Notes: generated by a model from the sequence alone, not told the origin. A DNA stretch of 64,000 nucleotides from Pedobacter chinensis (GCF_003339865.1 NZ_QPKV01000003.1:434001-498000), one strand, 5' to 3'; positions 18,919 to 28,016 are shown, counted from the stretch's first letter. Numbers and translations are program-made.

Positions 18919-19679
18919 ATAATAATTTTAAGTAGTTTTATTAGTTTAGTTAAGATCTCCATACCGTACTGTGGAGGATGATTTCAATCACTTTTTATCC
19001 GCCGGGTAACGGGTAAAAAAACGTATCCGGTATTTAAAGCAACAACGAAATAATTCATTATTATCAGTACGGTTCACAATAGCCTAGGGTGGTTTATTTC
19101 TGCTCATAACTAACGGATCATTCCAATAATTACCGACAATTAAAAGGATTTACTAAAAATTAACTTGCCTGGTAATGAGTTTTCGGGATGATTTTCTATT
19201 TGGTTAAAATGTTGTTTCGATCGCTTAAGAAGGTTCCTGATAAATCGAAGATCTAATTTATCATTGCTTTAGATGGAAATCTGCACTTTTGGTATGCCCA
19301 AAGAAAATATATAAGCAAAAAAGGTGTTTTGAAATATTAAATTGCTTTAAATCAATTAATTATAAAAAAAGTGTTTCAAGAAAATATAAAATATTATAAG
19401 GCAATCCGGCAAAAAAACAGTTTCAATTCTGAATTGGCCTACAATGTTTTTGACGCTAAGCGCCCATAAATTCATAAACTGTTTTGGTTTTGAAAATTTT
19501 GCAATAATATTCCGGTCTCTATCAGGGTGCTCAAAGAATACAAAACGGGCCATCCAACTGAAATGGGATATGGAAATTGTATGCTTGGTTTACTATATTA
19601 AAGGATACTAACATAATTTGAGCATCAGCATTTAAGGATGTATAAATTATTATATTTTTGATTAACCTATCTTTGAGAA
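18919..19679. other. AT-rich divergent regulatory region between susC and its regulator
   Basis: About 760 bases without a supported gene. The only clear signal is the TAnnTTTG box (19668-19675) in front of the regulator gene. I found no full-consensus box for susC. Confidence 0.45.
19668..19675 (+). promoter_or_regulatory. -7 box of the DUF6377 regulator gene
   Basis: TATCTTTG matches TAnnTTTG and ends 4 bases before the ATG at 19680, implying a leaderless or nearly leaderless transcript. Confidence 0.6.
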
Positions 19680-21293
19680 ATGAAATTTTTGCTTGCTAAC
19701 TTATCTTTGCTTTTTTTCTTCCTTAGCGCGCACCCAGCCTCAAGGAGGGATAGTTTACTGAACAGGTTAAAAGTAGAAATTGCAAATAAATCAACTTACG
19801 AACAACGAAAATTATTAAGGATTGAAAAGATTAAGTCAAATTTAAAGCAAGTACATTCCGATCCATTTGACAGCTACCTCAACTTGTTTGAAGAATACGA
19901 ATATTATAAATTTGATTCAGCTTATTTTTATGGGAAAAAGCTGCTCGAACAGAGTCGAAAAATAAATGATTCAACAAAGATAAGTGTGAGCAAGGTGAAG
20001 ATTGCTTCTCTGTTATTACATGCAGGTATGTTCAAAGAAACCTTTGATTACCTTAGTGAAATCAAAGTTTCATTACTGAATAGAAAATATAAATACGACT
20101 ACTACTGTTTAAAGTCCGGAGCCTATTCAAATCTTGCCATTTATAATGACGATCCGGGCTTTACTGCTCCATATAATCAAAAGGCGGTAGAATTTCTCGA
20201 TTCGGCCATTGCCCTGTGCGAACCAAATTCTTTTGACATGCTCTTTAGCTTAGGTAACAGGCAGGTTGTATCAGGTGAGATCAATAAGCCACCCACATAC
20301 TTTCTGGAAATCCTAAAACATCATAAACTAACAGAACATCAGCGTGCAAGATTGTTGACTGGCCTGGCTGCTTTTTATCAAAATGAGGATCAGAATGAGC
20401 AAAGAATTTGTTTGCTTGCCGAATCTGCAATCAGTGATATCCGCTCTTCAACAAGAGAAACTCTGGCAACCCTTCTTCTCGCAGAAGACTTGTTCAGACA
20501 TGGGCATTTAGATGATGCGTATGTTTTTATCCAGCACTCCAGAGATGACGCAGGATTTTATGGCAACCGACTCAGAAAACTTAAAATTGAGTCGATTTTG
20601 CCCGATATAGCAGCTCAGGTTAACCTGGTTACCCAACGGGATAAAAATAAATTGATGATTTACTTCCTCTCAATTTCTCTGGTGACTGTTGTGATTTTGT
20701 TTGTATCATTCGTAATTTTTATTCAACTAAAGAAACTTAGGGTTAAGGAAAGAATCATTGAAGAGAAAAACAATGAGCTAAAGATAATTAACGATCAGCT
20801 TTTGCTGACCAATGATAAGCTGCGTGAATACGCTACAGTAAATGAAAAGTACATCGGCTATTTTTTTGATATCATCTCCGGATATATTCTAAAATTGGAT
20901 CGGTTAAAAAAGAGTGTGGAGCGGAAAATATTAGCCAAAAGATTTGGGGAAATTCTGCCTTCTCTGAATGACATTGATATTAAAAAAGAGCGGGAGGTTC
21001 TTTTTAACACTTTTGATAGTGTGTTTATGAGCATATTTCCCAATTTTATAGAGGTGTTTAATTCGTTATTAAACAAAGAAGATCAGATCTGGCCTAAACA
21101 TCCTGAGCTGTTGAATACTGATTTAAGAATATTTGCACTGATAAGACTTGGAATTAACGATATTCAGACCATCGCAACCATCCTTGAATATTCAGTAAAT
21201 ACAATTTATGTTTATAAAATGAGGATAAAAGCAAAAGCTTTGGTTTCTGGTGAAGAATTCGACACTGCGATTATGTCTGTAAAGGCAGTTTAG
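19680..21293 (+). CDS. SusR-like membrane-bound transcriptional regulator (DUF6377 type)
   Basis: A 537-residue protein: signal peptide, a periplasmic helical/TPR-like sensor (about 25-320), one membrane helix near 326-347, a coiled coil (about 350-385) and a cytoplasmic C-terminal domain. That domain ends with a helix-turn-helix-like segment (RLGINDIQTIATILEYSVNT, then IYVYKMRIKAKA) resembling SusR of Bacteroides. Such proteins sense a sugar in the periplasm and activate the linked susCD operon, here divergent. The ligand is unknown. Length is typical (500-560 residues). Confidence 0.82.
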   Translation: MKFLLANLSLLFFFLSAHPASRRDSLLNRLKVEIANKSTYEQRKLLRIEKIKSNLKQVHSDPFDSYLNLFEEYEYYKFDSAYFYGKKLLEQSRKINDSTKISVSKVKIASLLLHAGMFKETFDYLSEIKVSLLNRKYKYDYYCLKSGAYSNLAIYNDDPGFTAPYNQKAVEFLDSAIALCEPNSFDMLFSLGNRQVVSGEINKPPTYFLEILKHHKLTEHQRARLLTGLAAFYQNEDQNEQRICLLAESAISDIRSSTRETLATLLLAEDLFRHGHLDDAYVFIQHSRDDAGFYGNRLRKLKIESILPDIAAQVNLVTQRDKNKLMIYFLSISLVTVVILFVSFVIFIQLKKLRVKERIIEEKNNELKIINDQLLLTNDKLREYATVNEKYIGYFFDIISGYILKLDRLKKSVERKILAKRFGEILPSLNDIDIKKEREVLFNTFDSVFMSIFPNFIEVFNSLLNKEDQIWPKHPELLNTDLRIFALIRLGINDIQTIATILEYSVNTIYVYKMRIKAKALVSGEEFDTAIMSVKAV

Positions 21294-21351
21294 TTTAAAA
21301 GGTTGGTAGCGGTTTAAAGCCTGGTTTTATGTTTCGTCTATTACAGTCAAA

Positions 21352-21381
21352 AAAACTGACTTGCAAAAGTTGAGGCTTTTC
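21352..21381 (+). repeat. Orphan copy of a tRNA-Asp 3' flank
   Basis: ACTGACTTGCAAAAGTTGAG followed by GCTTTT repeats the terminator sequence found after both tRNA-Asp genes, but no tRNA precedes it. It lies about 220 bases before the second tRNA-Asp. Confidence 0.6.
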
Positions 21382-21544
21382 CGTTTTAGATGATTTGGCC
21401 AGTCAATTCATTTAGTGTATTAAAGTTAAGGTATTTATTATTTTTCAATCTTTAGAATAAAAATATTTTAGATGAGGCTCAATGGGTTACCTGTTTGAAA
21501 TAGAAAATGTTGTTTAGTATAAGAGATAAAAGGAATTTAGTCTC

Positions 21545-21552
21545 TATATTTG
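21545..21552 (+). promoter_or_regulatory. -7 box of tRNA-Asp (second copy)
   Basis: TATATTTG as in the first copy, but sequence identity with that copy ends just upstream and no TTTG is found at the 19-base distance. Confidence 0.6.
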
Positions 21553-21598
21553 CAACCTCGAAAGAGGAAGAGGTTCTGACTTTAAAATAAGAACAAAA

Positions 21599-21672
21599 GG
21601 AGTGGTAGTTCAGCTGGTTAGAATGCCTGCCTGTCACGCAGGAGGTCGCGGGTTCGAGTCCCGTCCATTCCG
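21599..21672 (+). tRNA. tRNA-Asp (anticodon GTC), second copy
   Basis: Identical over all 74 nt to the gene at 10758-10831. About 60 bases upstream are also near-identical (two differences) and the following terminator is similar, so both are products of one duplication. Confidence 0.97.
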
Positions 21673-21676
21673 CTCA

Positions 21677-21705
21677 AAAGCCTTGACTTGCAAAGTTGAG
21701 GCTTT
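21677..21705 (+). terminator. Terminator of tRNA-Asp (second copy)
   Basis: AAAAGCCTTGACTT and AAGTTGAGGCTTTT form a stem with a T-rich tail directly after the tRNA; it also lies just after the stop codon of the convergent LysR gene. Confidence 0.7.
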
Positions 21706-21710
21706 TGTTT

Positions 21711-22613
21711 TTATATGCTTACCATTACTTCTTTGAACAAATTTTTTATCAAACCAATCTCTGTAGAATATTGTGTTTTCTTTCTGGTGCCAAAGTAAAG
21801 GGTATTTACAAGTTTCTTGGTTCCTTCCCAGATTACCTTTATTTTTCCATCTTCAACTTCTTTTCTGCAAAGAAAATCCGGAATAATTGCCAGGCCTTTT
21901 CCTCCTGATAAACAACGCACAATCGAATTTAAATTAGGAACAATATAGTTTGGACGGAAATCCGCATGCTTTCCAAAATTTAGCTGCCAAAAACGAAGCA
22001 AATGCTCCATGTCGCCAGCTGTTCCATACCACTTTTGTGCTTTAAGCCAATGTTCCATTTCCAACAGATTTTTCTGTTTCGCTAATGTTTTGAAAACGTC
22101 ATCATTAGTTTCCACTCCACCAACCAATACAATCGTTTCTGAAGAAAAAGCTTCATGCTCAATATTTATTGAACTTCCCTTGTGCGGTGTAATGATCAAA
22201 TCTAAAATTCCCTTATCCAATTGATCGAGCATTTCCGGATATTCTCCAAAACGGATAATTACATTAAAAGGAAGCGTGGAAATATATTGCTCCAGTGTAA
22301 TTTGGAAAGTTTCAAAGCACATGCCCACACTAATCGTTGGTGTATGTTTCTCTGTACTTTTTTGGAAATGCTTTTCTGCATCTTCCAGCTTTGCAAGAGG
22401 CTCTACAATAAAATTGTAAAGCACTTTGCCCTTTTCTGTTGGGATCATTTTCCTGCCCGTACGTTCGAATAACTTGTAACCCACATAACTTTCCAACGAA
22501 CTCAGGTGTAAACTTACTCCGGGCTGCGAAATAAATAAGTTTTCAGCAGCACCAGTCAGTGTCCCGGTTTTATATATCGCCTTAAAACTTCTGTACCATT
22601 CTAAATTTACCAT
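21711..22613 (-). CDS. LysR-family transcriptional regulator
   Basis: A 300-residue protein from the ATG at 22613 (MVNLEWYRSFKAIYKTGTLT), which places the winged helix at residues 2-60 as in all LysR proteins; the longer frame start lies inside its own -7 box. The effector-binding domain follows from about residue 90. It is divergent from mdaB-ygiN with 98 bases between the start codons, the standard arrangement for a regulator and its target. It probably responds to quinone or electrophile stress, by inference from the neighbours. Confidence 0.9.
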   Translation of the reverse strand: MVNLEWYRSFKAIYKTGTLTGAAENLFISQPGVSLHLSSLESYVGYKLFERTGRKMIPTEKGKVLYNFIVEPLAKLEDAEKHFQKSTEKHTPTISVGMCFETFQITLEQYISTLPFNVIIRFGEYPEMLDQLDKGILDLIITPHKGSSINIEHEAFSSETIVLVGGVETNDDVFKTLAKQKNLLEMEHWLKAQKWYGTAGDMEHLLRFWQLNFGKHADFRPNYIVPNLNSIVRCLSGGKGLAIIPDFLCRKEVEDGKIKVIWEGTKKLVNTLYFGTRKKTQYSTEIGLIKNLFKEVMVSI

Positions 22614-22637
22614 AATCAAGCTATCATAATTCTGATA

Positions 22638-22645
22638 CAAAGCTA
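22638..22645 (-). promoter_or_regulatory. -7 box of the LysR gene
   Basis: Minus strand TAGCTTTG, 24 bases upstream of the chosen ATG. Confidence 0.5.
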
Positions 22646-22681
22646 TAAATTAACTTGTTTTAATAATAGATAAACTTGCGG

Positions 22682-22689
22682 TAATTTTG
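22682..22689 (+). promoter_or_regulatory. -7 box of mdaB
   Basis: TAATTTTG, 22 bases before the mdaB ATG. LysR would be expected to bind between this and the divergent box. Confidence 0.55.
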
Positions 22690-22711
22690 GGTCATTAAAT
22701 AGAGAAACAGC

Positions 22712-23341
22712 ATGACAAAAATATTCATTATAAACGGGGGCCAGAAATTTGGGCATTCGGGTGGTAAATTCAATGAGACTATTTCAGCTGCAACAGCAGA
22801 ATTTTTTTCAAGTCAGATGGATTTTGAAATAAAAACGACAAATATTAATGATCTTTATGATCCTAAGGAAGAAGTGGCAAAGTATGTTTGGGCTGACGTT
22901 GTAATTTATCATACTCCAATCTGGTGGTTTCAATTACCTCATGGATTTAAAAAATACATTGATGTGGTTTTCACAGAAGGACACAAAAGTGGAATTTATA
23001 TGAGCGATGGGCGCAAAGCAGATAACCCAACCCGAAATTATGGAACAGGCGGAATGCTTCATGGCAAAAAGTACATGGTAACAACCTCCTGGAATGCACC
23101 TAAAGAAGCATTTACATTACCTGAAGAATTTTTTATGGAAACCAGTGTAGATGATGGTCCTTTATTTGGTTTTCATAGGATGAACGCTTTTACAGGCATG
23201 AAACGCATCGAAGGAATGCATTTTCACGATATCGAAAAGAATGCAGATGTAGAGAGAGATGTAAGGCTTTACAAACAACATTTAGAAAGAACATTTTTAA
23301 ACACGGCGGTATATGAGTATTTATCTGACAGCAATAGTTAA
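22712..23341 (+). CDS. mdaB: NAD(P)H:quinone oxidoreductase, MdaB type (flavodoxin fold)
   Basis: A 209-residue cytosolic flavoprotein. IFIINGGQKFGHSGGKFNE is the FAD phosphate-binding start, YHTPIWWFQLPHGFKKYIDV the flavin-binding loop and NYGTGGMLHGKKY a further family motif. It reduces quinones by two electrons with NADPH, avoiding semiquinone radicals (EC 1.6.5.2 type). The next gene overlaps its end by 29 bases and is YgiN-like; the same mdaB-ygiN pairing exists in E. coli, where both act in a quinone redox cycle. Confidence 0.88.
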   Translation: MTKIFIINGGQKFGHSGGKFNETISAATAEFFSSQMDFEIKTTNINDLYDPKEEVAKYVWADVVIYHTPIWWFQLPHGFKKYIDVVFTEGHKSGIYMSDGRKADNPTRNYGTGGMLHGKKYMVTTSWNAPKEAFTLPEEFFMETSVDDGPLFGFHRMNAFTGMKRIEGMHFHDIEKNADVERDVRLYKQHLERTFLNTAVYEYLSDSNS

Positions 23342-23597
23342 GAGTAAAATTGAAAAGAAAGCAGCACTTAAAGCGGTTTTGCTCAATATGGTTTCTCATT
23401 CCAGGAAAGAGAGGGCATGCATCCAATACGATTTACATGAAGCAGAAGGGGATGACCTCTTTATTTTTCATGAAGAATGGCTGGATCAAAACGGCCTGGA
23501 TGAACATAATCAGCAAAGTTATATTTTAGATTTCGTCAGAACATCTGCTGAATTAACGGAAGAAATCATCATTTACAAAACAGAAAAACTGGTGTGA
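23313..23597 (+). CDS. YgiN-like quinol monooxygenase (ABM domain)
   Basis: A 94-residue antibiotic-biosynthesis-monooxygenase-fold protein: an N-terminal strand, the conserved ACIQYDLHEAEGDDLFIFHEEW core and the helix ...LDEHNQQSYILDF. Members are ferredoxin-like dimers that oxidise quinols or heme-like substrates. It overlaps mdaB by 29 bases, so translation is coupled. It ends one base before the stop codon of the convergent exporter gene. Confidence 0.85.
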   Translation: MSIYLTAIVKSKIEKKAALKAVLLNMVSHSRKERACIQYDLHEAEGDDLFIFHEEWLDQNGLDEHNQQSYILDFVRTSAELTEEIIIYKTEKLV

Positions 23598-23598
23598 T

Positions 23599-24450
23599 TT
23601 ACAGTTTGGCCCTTCTGGCGGTTAATGAAGATCCGGCAGATGCAATGACCACGCAGGCAACGGCTATACATTCTGTAAATGACAGGTATTCCTGCAAAAA
23701 CACAAAAGCAGCTAATGATGCCATTGCGGGTTCCAGGCTCATTAAAATGCTAAATGTTCTGGCTGGGAGTTGCTTAAGGGCTTTAATTTCCAGGGTAAAG
23801 GGAATAGCGCTTGAAAGCAATGCAAGCGCGGCTCCTAAGCCCAGTAATTTTGGATTTAGATTGGATAATCCCCCACCGGAAAACCCAAAAGGTAAAATGA
23901 GGATTGTAGCGAATAACATTCCTACGGCTACAGCTTCTCCACCCTTCATTATTTTGGAAATTCTTCCGCCTAATATAATGTACGCTGCCCAAAAGCCACC
24001 TGCCAGTAAAGCCAATAAAACTCCGGTTACATTCAATCCATTGCTGGTCCAGGGTGCAATTAATGCAATGCCTGTTGCCGCTAAAACTACCCAGATAAAA
24101 TCTATTGCTCTTTTAGAACTGAAGATTGCCAATACCAAAGGTCCGACAAACTCTAACGTCACACCCAGACCAATAGGAATGCGTTCAATGGCCATATAGA
24201 AAACCATATTCATTGCTCCAAGAGAAATGCCGTATAAACTTACGTATTTCCATTGTTTGGCATTTAGTTTAAACAGGTTAGGACGAAAAGCAAGCAGGAG
24301 AATTATTGCCGACAAACCAATCCTTAATGATGCTGTGGCAGCTGCACCTATCTCAGGGAAAAGTCCCTTTGCAATTGCCGCCCCACATTGTACACTAATG
24401 ATGGAGAGTAAAACAGCTGGAATAGGAGGGATGTTGATTCTGCTTTTCAT
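23599..24450 (-). CDS. EamA-family (DMT) transporter, RhtA-like
   Basis: A 283-residue inner-membrane protein with ten hydrophobic segments in two EamA repeats. It resembles RhtA, the threonine/homoserine exporter, in stretches such as SVQCGAAIAKGLFPEIGAA and the final PAMASLAAFVFLQEYLSFTE. The start is the ATG at 24450; the in-frame TTG at 24474 is part of a TAnnTTTG box. The substrate is unproven; amino acids or small metabolites are likely. It is convergent with the mdaB-ygiN operon. Confidence 0.82.
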   Translation of the reverse strand: MKSRINIPPIPAVLLSIISVQCGAAIAKGLFPEIGAAATASLRIGLSAIILLLAFRPNLFKLNAKQWKYVSLYGISLGAMNMVFYMAIERIPIGLGVTLEFVGPLVLAIFSSKRAIDFIWVVLAATGIALIAPWTSNGLNVTGVLLALLAGGFWAAYIILGGRISKIMKGGEAVAVGMLFATILILPFGFSGGGLSNLNPKLLGLGAALALLSSAIPFTLEIKALKQLPARTFSILMSLEPAMASLAAFVFLQEYLSFTECIAVACVVIASAGSSLTARRAKL

Positions 24451-24471
24451 TAAGGAATGGTAAATGAGCGG

Positions 24472-24479
24472 CAAAATTA
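24472..24479 (-). promoter_or_regulatory. -7 box of the EamA transporter gene
   Basis: Minus strand TAATTTTG, 21 bases upstream of the ATG. Confidence 0.5.
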
Positions 24480-24499
24480 CATAATTCTAAATTGAAAGA

Positions 24500-25195
24500 T
24501 TAATAAATCAATTTATAACCCTGCCCCCTTATATTGATAATAAAAACAGATGGGTCATCTTTCAAATATTTTCTTAATTTGGTAATGAACACATCCAGGC
24601 TTCTTCCTGAAAAATAATCATTATTGCTCCACAAGGTGTTTAAAATTACATTCCTGTCGAGCATATTATTTTTGTTTAGCAAAAGCATTTGTAAAATCTC
24701 GGCCTCTCTATTGGTTAAAATTCTTTGATTTCCGGCTAAGGTTAAAATACCCTCGGGGTAATGGAAATGATAGTCTCCGATGGCTATCGGTTGTCTTTTT
24801 TCAATTTGTGGGTTGATGATCAGCCTATTTTGGCTAAGCAGGGCCCTAATTCTAACCGTCAGTTCTTCAATGCTAAAAGGTTTTTTAAGGTAGTCATTGC
24901 CTCCGCTTTCAAAACCCATAACCACATCAGCAGGAAGTGATTTTGAAGTCAGGAATAGGATTGGTGTTTGTGTATCGATTTGTCTCAGTTGTTTTGCAAT
25001 TGAAAATCCATCTCCATCAGGCAACATTACATCTAAAATTAATAGGTCGGGCTTAATTTTATGGTATTGACTGATGGTTTCGCTGGCTGTTGAAGATTGG
25101 GTAACATCAAAACCCTTTAATATCAGCGTTTCTTTAACAATTTCGGCAAGCGCAGGCTCATCTTCTGCAAAAAGAATCTTATTTAAATTGGCCAT
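24500..25195 (-). CDS. OmpR/PhoB-family response regulator
   Basis: A 231-residue regulator: receiver domain (about 6-118) with phosphoacceptor D55 (LDVMLPDGDG), acidic pair E11-D12 and switch Lys in KKPF (104-107), then a winged-helix DNA-binding domain (about 135-230). It overlaps the 3' end of the histidine kinase gene by 13 bases, so kinase and regulator are one translationally coupled operon. The divergent TlpA-like gene is a likely target by position. Confidence 0.95.
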   Translation of the reverse strand: MANLNKILFAEDEPALAEIVKETLILKGFDVTQSSTASETISQYHKIKPDLLILDVMLPDGDGFSIAKQLRQIDTQTPILFLTSKSLPADVVMGFESGGNDYLKKPFSIEELTVRIRALLSQNRLIINPQIEKRQPIAIGDYHFHYPEGILTLAGNQRILTNREAEILQMLLLNKNNMLDRNVILNTLWSNNDYFSGRSLDVFITKLRKYLKDDPSVFIINIRGQGYKLIY

Positions 25196-26694
25196 CCTAA
25201 AATCACTGTTGTTCCTTGTGCTAATTTACTTTCTATTTTATACCAGCCATTATGCTGCTGCATAATCTGCTTTACATAATTTAAGCCCAGGCCATAACCT
25301 TTAACCAGGTGGCGATTTCCGGTACTTACGCGATAGAATTTGTCAAAAACCGCAGGAATTTCTTTTTCTGAAATTCCGATTCCATTATCCTCAATGCTAA
25401 TGATTAAATCATTATGGTTTCTAAGAATGTTAATCTTAATCTCAGGTTGATCTCTGGAGTATTTGATGGCATTATCCAGAATATTATTAATCGCGTGTTG
25501 AAACTGGGTTTCGTCAGCCAGAAGACAATCTGTTCCACTCTTATTTAAATACTCCACTGAAATATCCTTTCCACTAGCTATTTTATGGATATTGATGAGT
25601 TGCTTGATCATGGAATCAATTGCAATTTTTTCTTTGGTTAATGTTGATTTTCCCTCATGATAAATTGCCATCTTCAATACTTGATCAACCAGAAGATTTA
25701 GTCTTTCAATTTCATTTTTTGCGTGCGTTAAATACCTTTTTCGTTTATCTTCATTCTGGTTAACTTCATCGCTGCTTAAAGCTTCTATGGCAATAGACAC
25801 TGTAGAAATGGGCGTTTTAAACTCATGGGTAATATTGCTGATGAAATCATTTTTAATGGCAGATAATCTCTTTTCGCGGAAAAGGCTTTTCAATATCACA
25901 AACATACAGCCAGAAACAATGACAATCATTGCTAAAGATGAGAATAGCATCAAGCCCATCCTGGAGAGAATATAGGAGGTTGGACTTTTAAACATTGCCC
26001 TTACATAACGTTGGTTATCTGTATAACGATAAGTGGAAAATGCCTTGGTAACGATAGGATAGGTTTTAGTTCGTGCTGATGCAGCAATTCCCTTGTTGTT
26101 GGTACTATCTTCCTTCTTTACTATAAAACTATAGGGTACTTTAATTTTTCTTTCTTTTAAATAAATATTAAATGCGGGGCGAAGCCTGGCGGTATCGAAT
26201 TGATATTTTTTAGTTTGCTCATCCATAAAAAGACCAAGTTTCTGCGTTCGGTAATAAATTATATGTTGCTCTAAATCTTCTTCCCGCATTAATAAGGCGA
26301 GCCGGCTGGCAACTTGTTTCCGCACGCTTGTATCCCGTTTGTCTTTTGGAAGAGCCTTACTATAATCGGCCAATGAAAACGAGGAAGAAAATTTATCCTT
26401 TGCATTCCCATTCGCACTAACAGTATAAACATATTTCTGGTCTTTTTTGTCAAATCTTGCGCTTATGGTAAAGGCTGTGGTATCTAAAAGTTTATTTTCT
26501 ATAATGTGCTGAATTGTATCACAACGTAAACTAAGCTCTTTCTTTATGCCATCTTCAAAAGCCAGATTTACTTCTTTTTCAAAATCTTTTAAGGCACTGT
26601 TATAATAGTTGATAATCCAATAAACCTGCAGTAACAGCAGCAACGCCATAACCGAAAAACAAATTACGACCAGAAGATTGGCACTTTTACGCAT
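25183..26694 (-). CDS. Sensor histidine kinase
   Basis: A 503-residue kinase from the ATG at 26694 (MRKSANLLVVICFSVMALLL). There are two membrane helices (about 5-28 and 245-270) around a periplasmic sensor of some 215 residues without a recognised fold. HisKA has phosphoacceptor H290 (SNITHEFKTP) and the ATPase domain has N box DNAIKYS, G1 DNGIGIS and G2 KGYGLGLNYV. The in-frame TTG at 26700 belongs to the TAnnTTTG box. The signal sensed is unknown. Confidence 0.93.
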   Translation of the reverse strand: MRKSANLLVVICFSVMALLLLLQVYWIINYYNSALKDFEKEVNLAFEDGIKKELSLRCDTIQHIIENKLLDTTAFTISARFDKKDQKYVYTVSANGNAKDKFSSSFSLADYSKALPKDKRDTSVRKQVASRLALLMREEDLEQHIIYYRTQKLGLFMDEQTKKYQFDTARLRPAFNIYLKERKIKVPYSFIVKKEDSTNNKGIAASARTKTYPIVTKAFSTYRYTDNQRYVRAMFKSPTSYILSRMGLMLFSSLAMIVIVSGCMFVILKSLFREKRLSAIKNDFISNITHEFKTPISTVSIAIEALSSDEVNQNEDKRKRYLTHAKNEIERLNLLVDQVLKMAIYHEGKSTLTKEKIAIDSMIKQLINIHKIASGKDISVEYLNKSGTDCLLADETQFQHAINNILDNAIKYSRDQPEIKINILRNHNDLIISIEDNGIGISEKEIPAVFDKFYRVSTGNRHLVKGYGLGLNYVKQIMQQHNGWYKIESKLAQGTTVILGWPI

Positions 26695-26697
26695 TCT

Positions 26698-26705
26698 CAA
26701 ATGTA
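26698..26705 (-). promoter_or_regulatory. -7 box of the kinase-regulator operon
   Basis: Minus strand TACATTTG ends 3 bases before the kinase ATG (26694), so the transcript would start at or next to the start codon. Confidence 0.55.
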
Positions 26706-26810
26706 TGTTAAATCTGTAAATCTAAAGATCCGTTAACATAATATAACATAAAATAACATGGTCGATAACTCATTTCAGAAAGGCTTTTATTCAATTTTGG
26801 ATAAACAAAA

Positions 26811-28016
26811 ATGATGAAAGCAATACTTTTTAATCTTTTATTCTCTGCATTTACCATTGGTGCAGCAGCTCAGGGACTTCAAATTAAAACCGGCGATCAG
26901 TTTCCTGATATACCGGTTAGAAATTTAATCAATGCTCCCGTTGTGTCCATACAGTTATCAAAGCCCGCGATTGATAAAATCTACATTTTAAATTTCTGGG
27001 GCACATGGTGCAGTCCTTGTATCCCGGAAATGGATTCTTTAGCCCGATTACAAAAGCAAAATGAAGCAAAAATTCAGGTAATTGGTATTTCTGATGATAC
27101 ACCATCAAGGCTGGCAAATTACCTAAAGAATAAACCATCCAAAATTTGGTTATCCAGTGATACATCTGGCTTTTTTTACCAATTATTTGCGTTGGCTTAT
27201 GTTGGCCAAAGTGCTATCATTAATTCGAAAGGAAAAGTAGTGGCCTTGGTTAGAACTGATTCGATTAACCAGAAGTTGATTACCAGATTGATAAAAGGCG
27301 AGATCGTTAAATCCAGCGCAGCGCTTAAAGAGAAAGCCATAAATAATAATGATGATATTTTTGGGGTAGATTCTACCTTGAATAGTAGTTTTACACTGAG
27401 AGGTTATATGGTTGGACAGCAAAGTATGAGCAAAAGATATATTTTAAACGGGGCATATAAAAACAGAAGGATCACTTTTGTAAATAGCTCTGCCGAATCC
27501 ATGTACCGGGCTGTTTATGGTATTGTTGCACAAAAACAGATAGCTTACGAAGTTCCGGAAAAAGAAGTATCGGATTTTGATAATAAACAAAGTTTGTATT
27601 GTTTGGATTTGCTGGTCAAAGCCGAAGAAAAAGATAGTTTGTACAACATTTTACAGCAACGATTGCAACAGTTTATGCCAGTAAAGGCCAGGATAGAATA
27701 TAGGGAAATGCCAGTTTATGCTTTAGTGAATAAAAATTTTAACCAAAAGGAGTCTGCCAAAGAAAACCTGAGCTATGGTTTTAGTGGAAGAGGCTATGAC
27801 GGTGTGGGAGCAACATTGGCTAACTTTGCCAACGACTATTTAAGTAATGAACTGGGATTGCCCGTTGTTGATGAAACGGGTTTGACCCAAAAGTATGACA
27901 TTAAAACAAATGTGGAGGTTAGAACTAAAGAAGGTATTGTGAAATCACTGACAGATATTGGATTAGAATTGTTTAAAAAAGAAAAAAAAATGAAGGTTTT
28001 GGTTTTTTACAAATAG
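26811..28016 (+). CDS. TlpA-like thioredoxin-domain protein fused to a DUF3738-type domain, exported
   Basis: A 401-residue protein: signal peptide ending GAAAQG, a thioredoxin fold (about 25-160) with redox pair C67-x-x-C70 in FWGTWCSPC, and a C-terminal region (about 180-401) ending LPVVDETGLTQKYDI, the signature of the soil-associated DUF3738/TIGR03435 family. TlpA-type domains reduce or exchange disulfides outside the cytoplasm; the role of DUF3738 is unknown. It is divergent from the two-component operon with 116 bases between the start codons. Confidence 0.85.
   Translation: MMKAILFNLLFSAFTIGAAAQGLQIKTGDQFPDIPVRNLINAPVVSIQLSKPAIDKIYILNFWGTWCSPCIPEMDSLARLQKQNEAKIQVIGISDDTPSRLANYLKNKPSKIWLSSDTSGFFYQLFALAYVGQSAIINSKGKVVALVRTDSINQKLITRLIKGEIVKSSAALKEKAINNNDDIFGVDSTLNSSFTLRGYMVGQQSMSKRYILNGAYKNRRITFVNSSAESMYRAVYGIVAQKQIAYEVPEKEVSDFDNKQSLYCLDLLVKAEEKDSLYNILQQRLQQFMPVKARIEYREMPVYALVNKNFNQKESAKENLSYGFSGRGYDGVGATLANFANDYLSNELGLPVVDETGLTQKYDIKTNVEVRTKEGIVKSLTDIGLELFKKEKKMKVLVFYK

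Noticed and set aside
19356..19553. 65-codon frame in the susC upstream region
   Set aside because: No ribosome-site or promoter support and no recognisable protein pattern.
23594..24199. 201-codon plus-strand frame opposite the EamA transporter
   Set aside because: It is the complement of a well-supported membrane-protein gene; the length arises from that gene's codon pattern.
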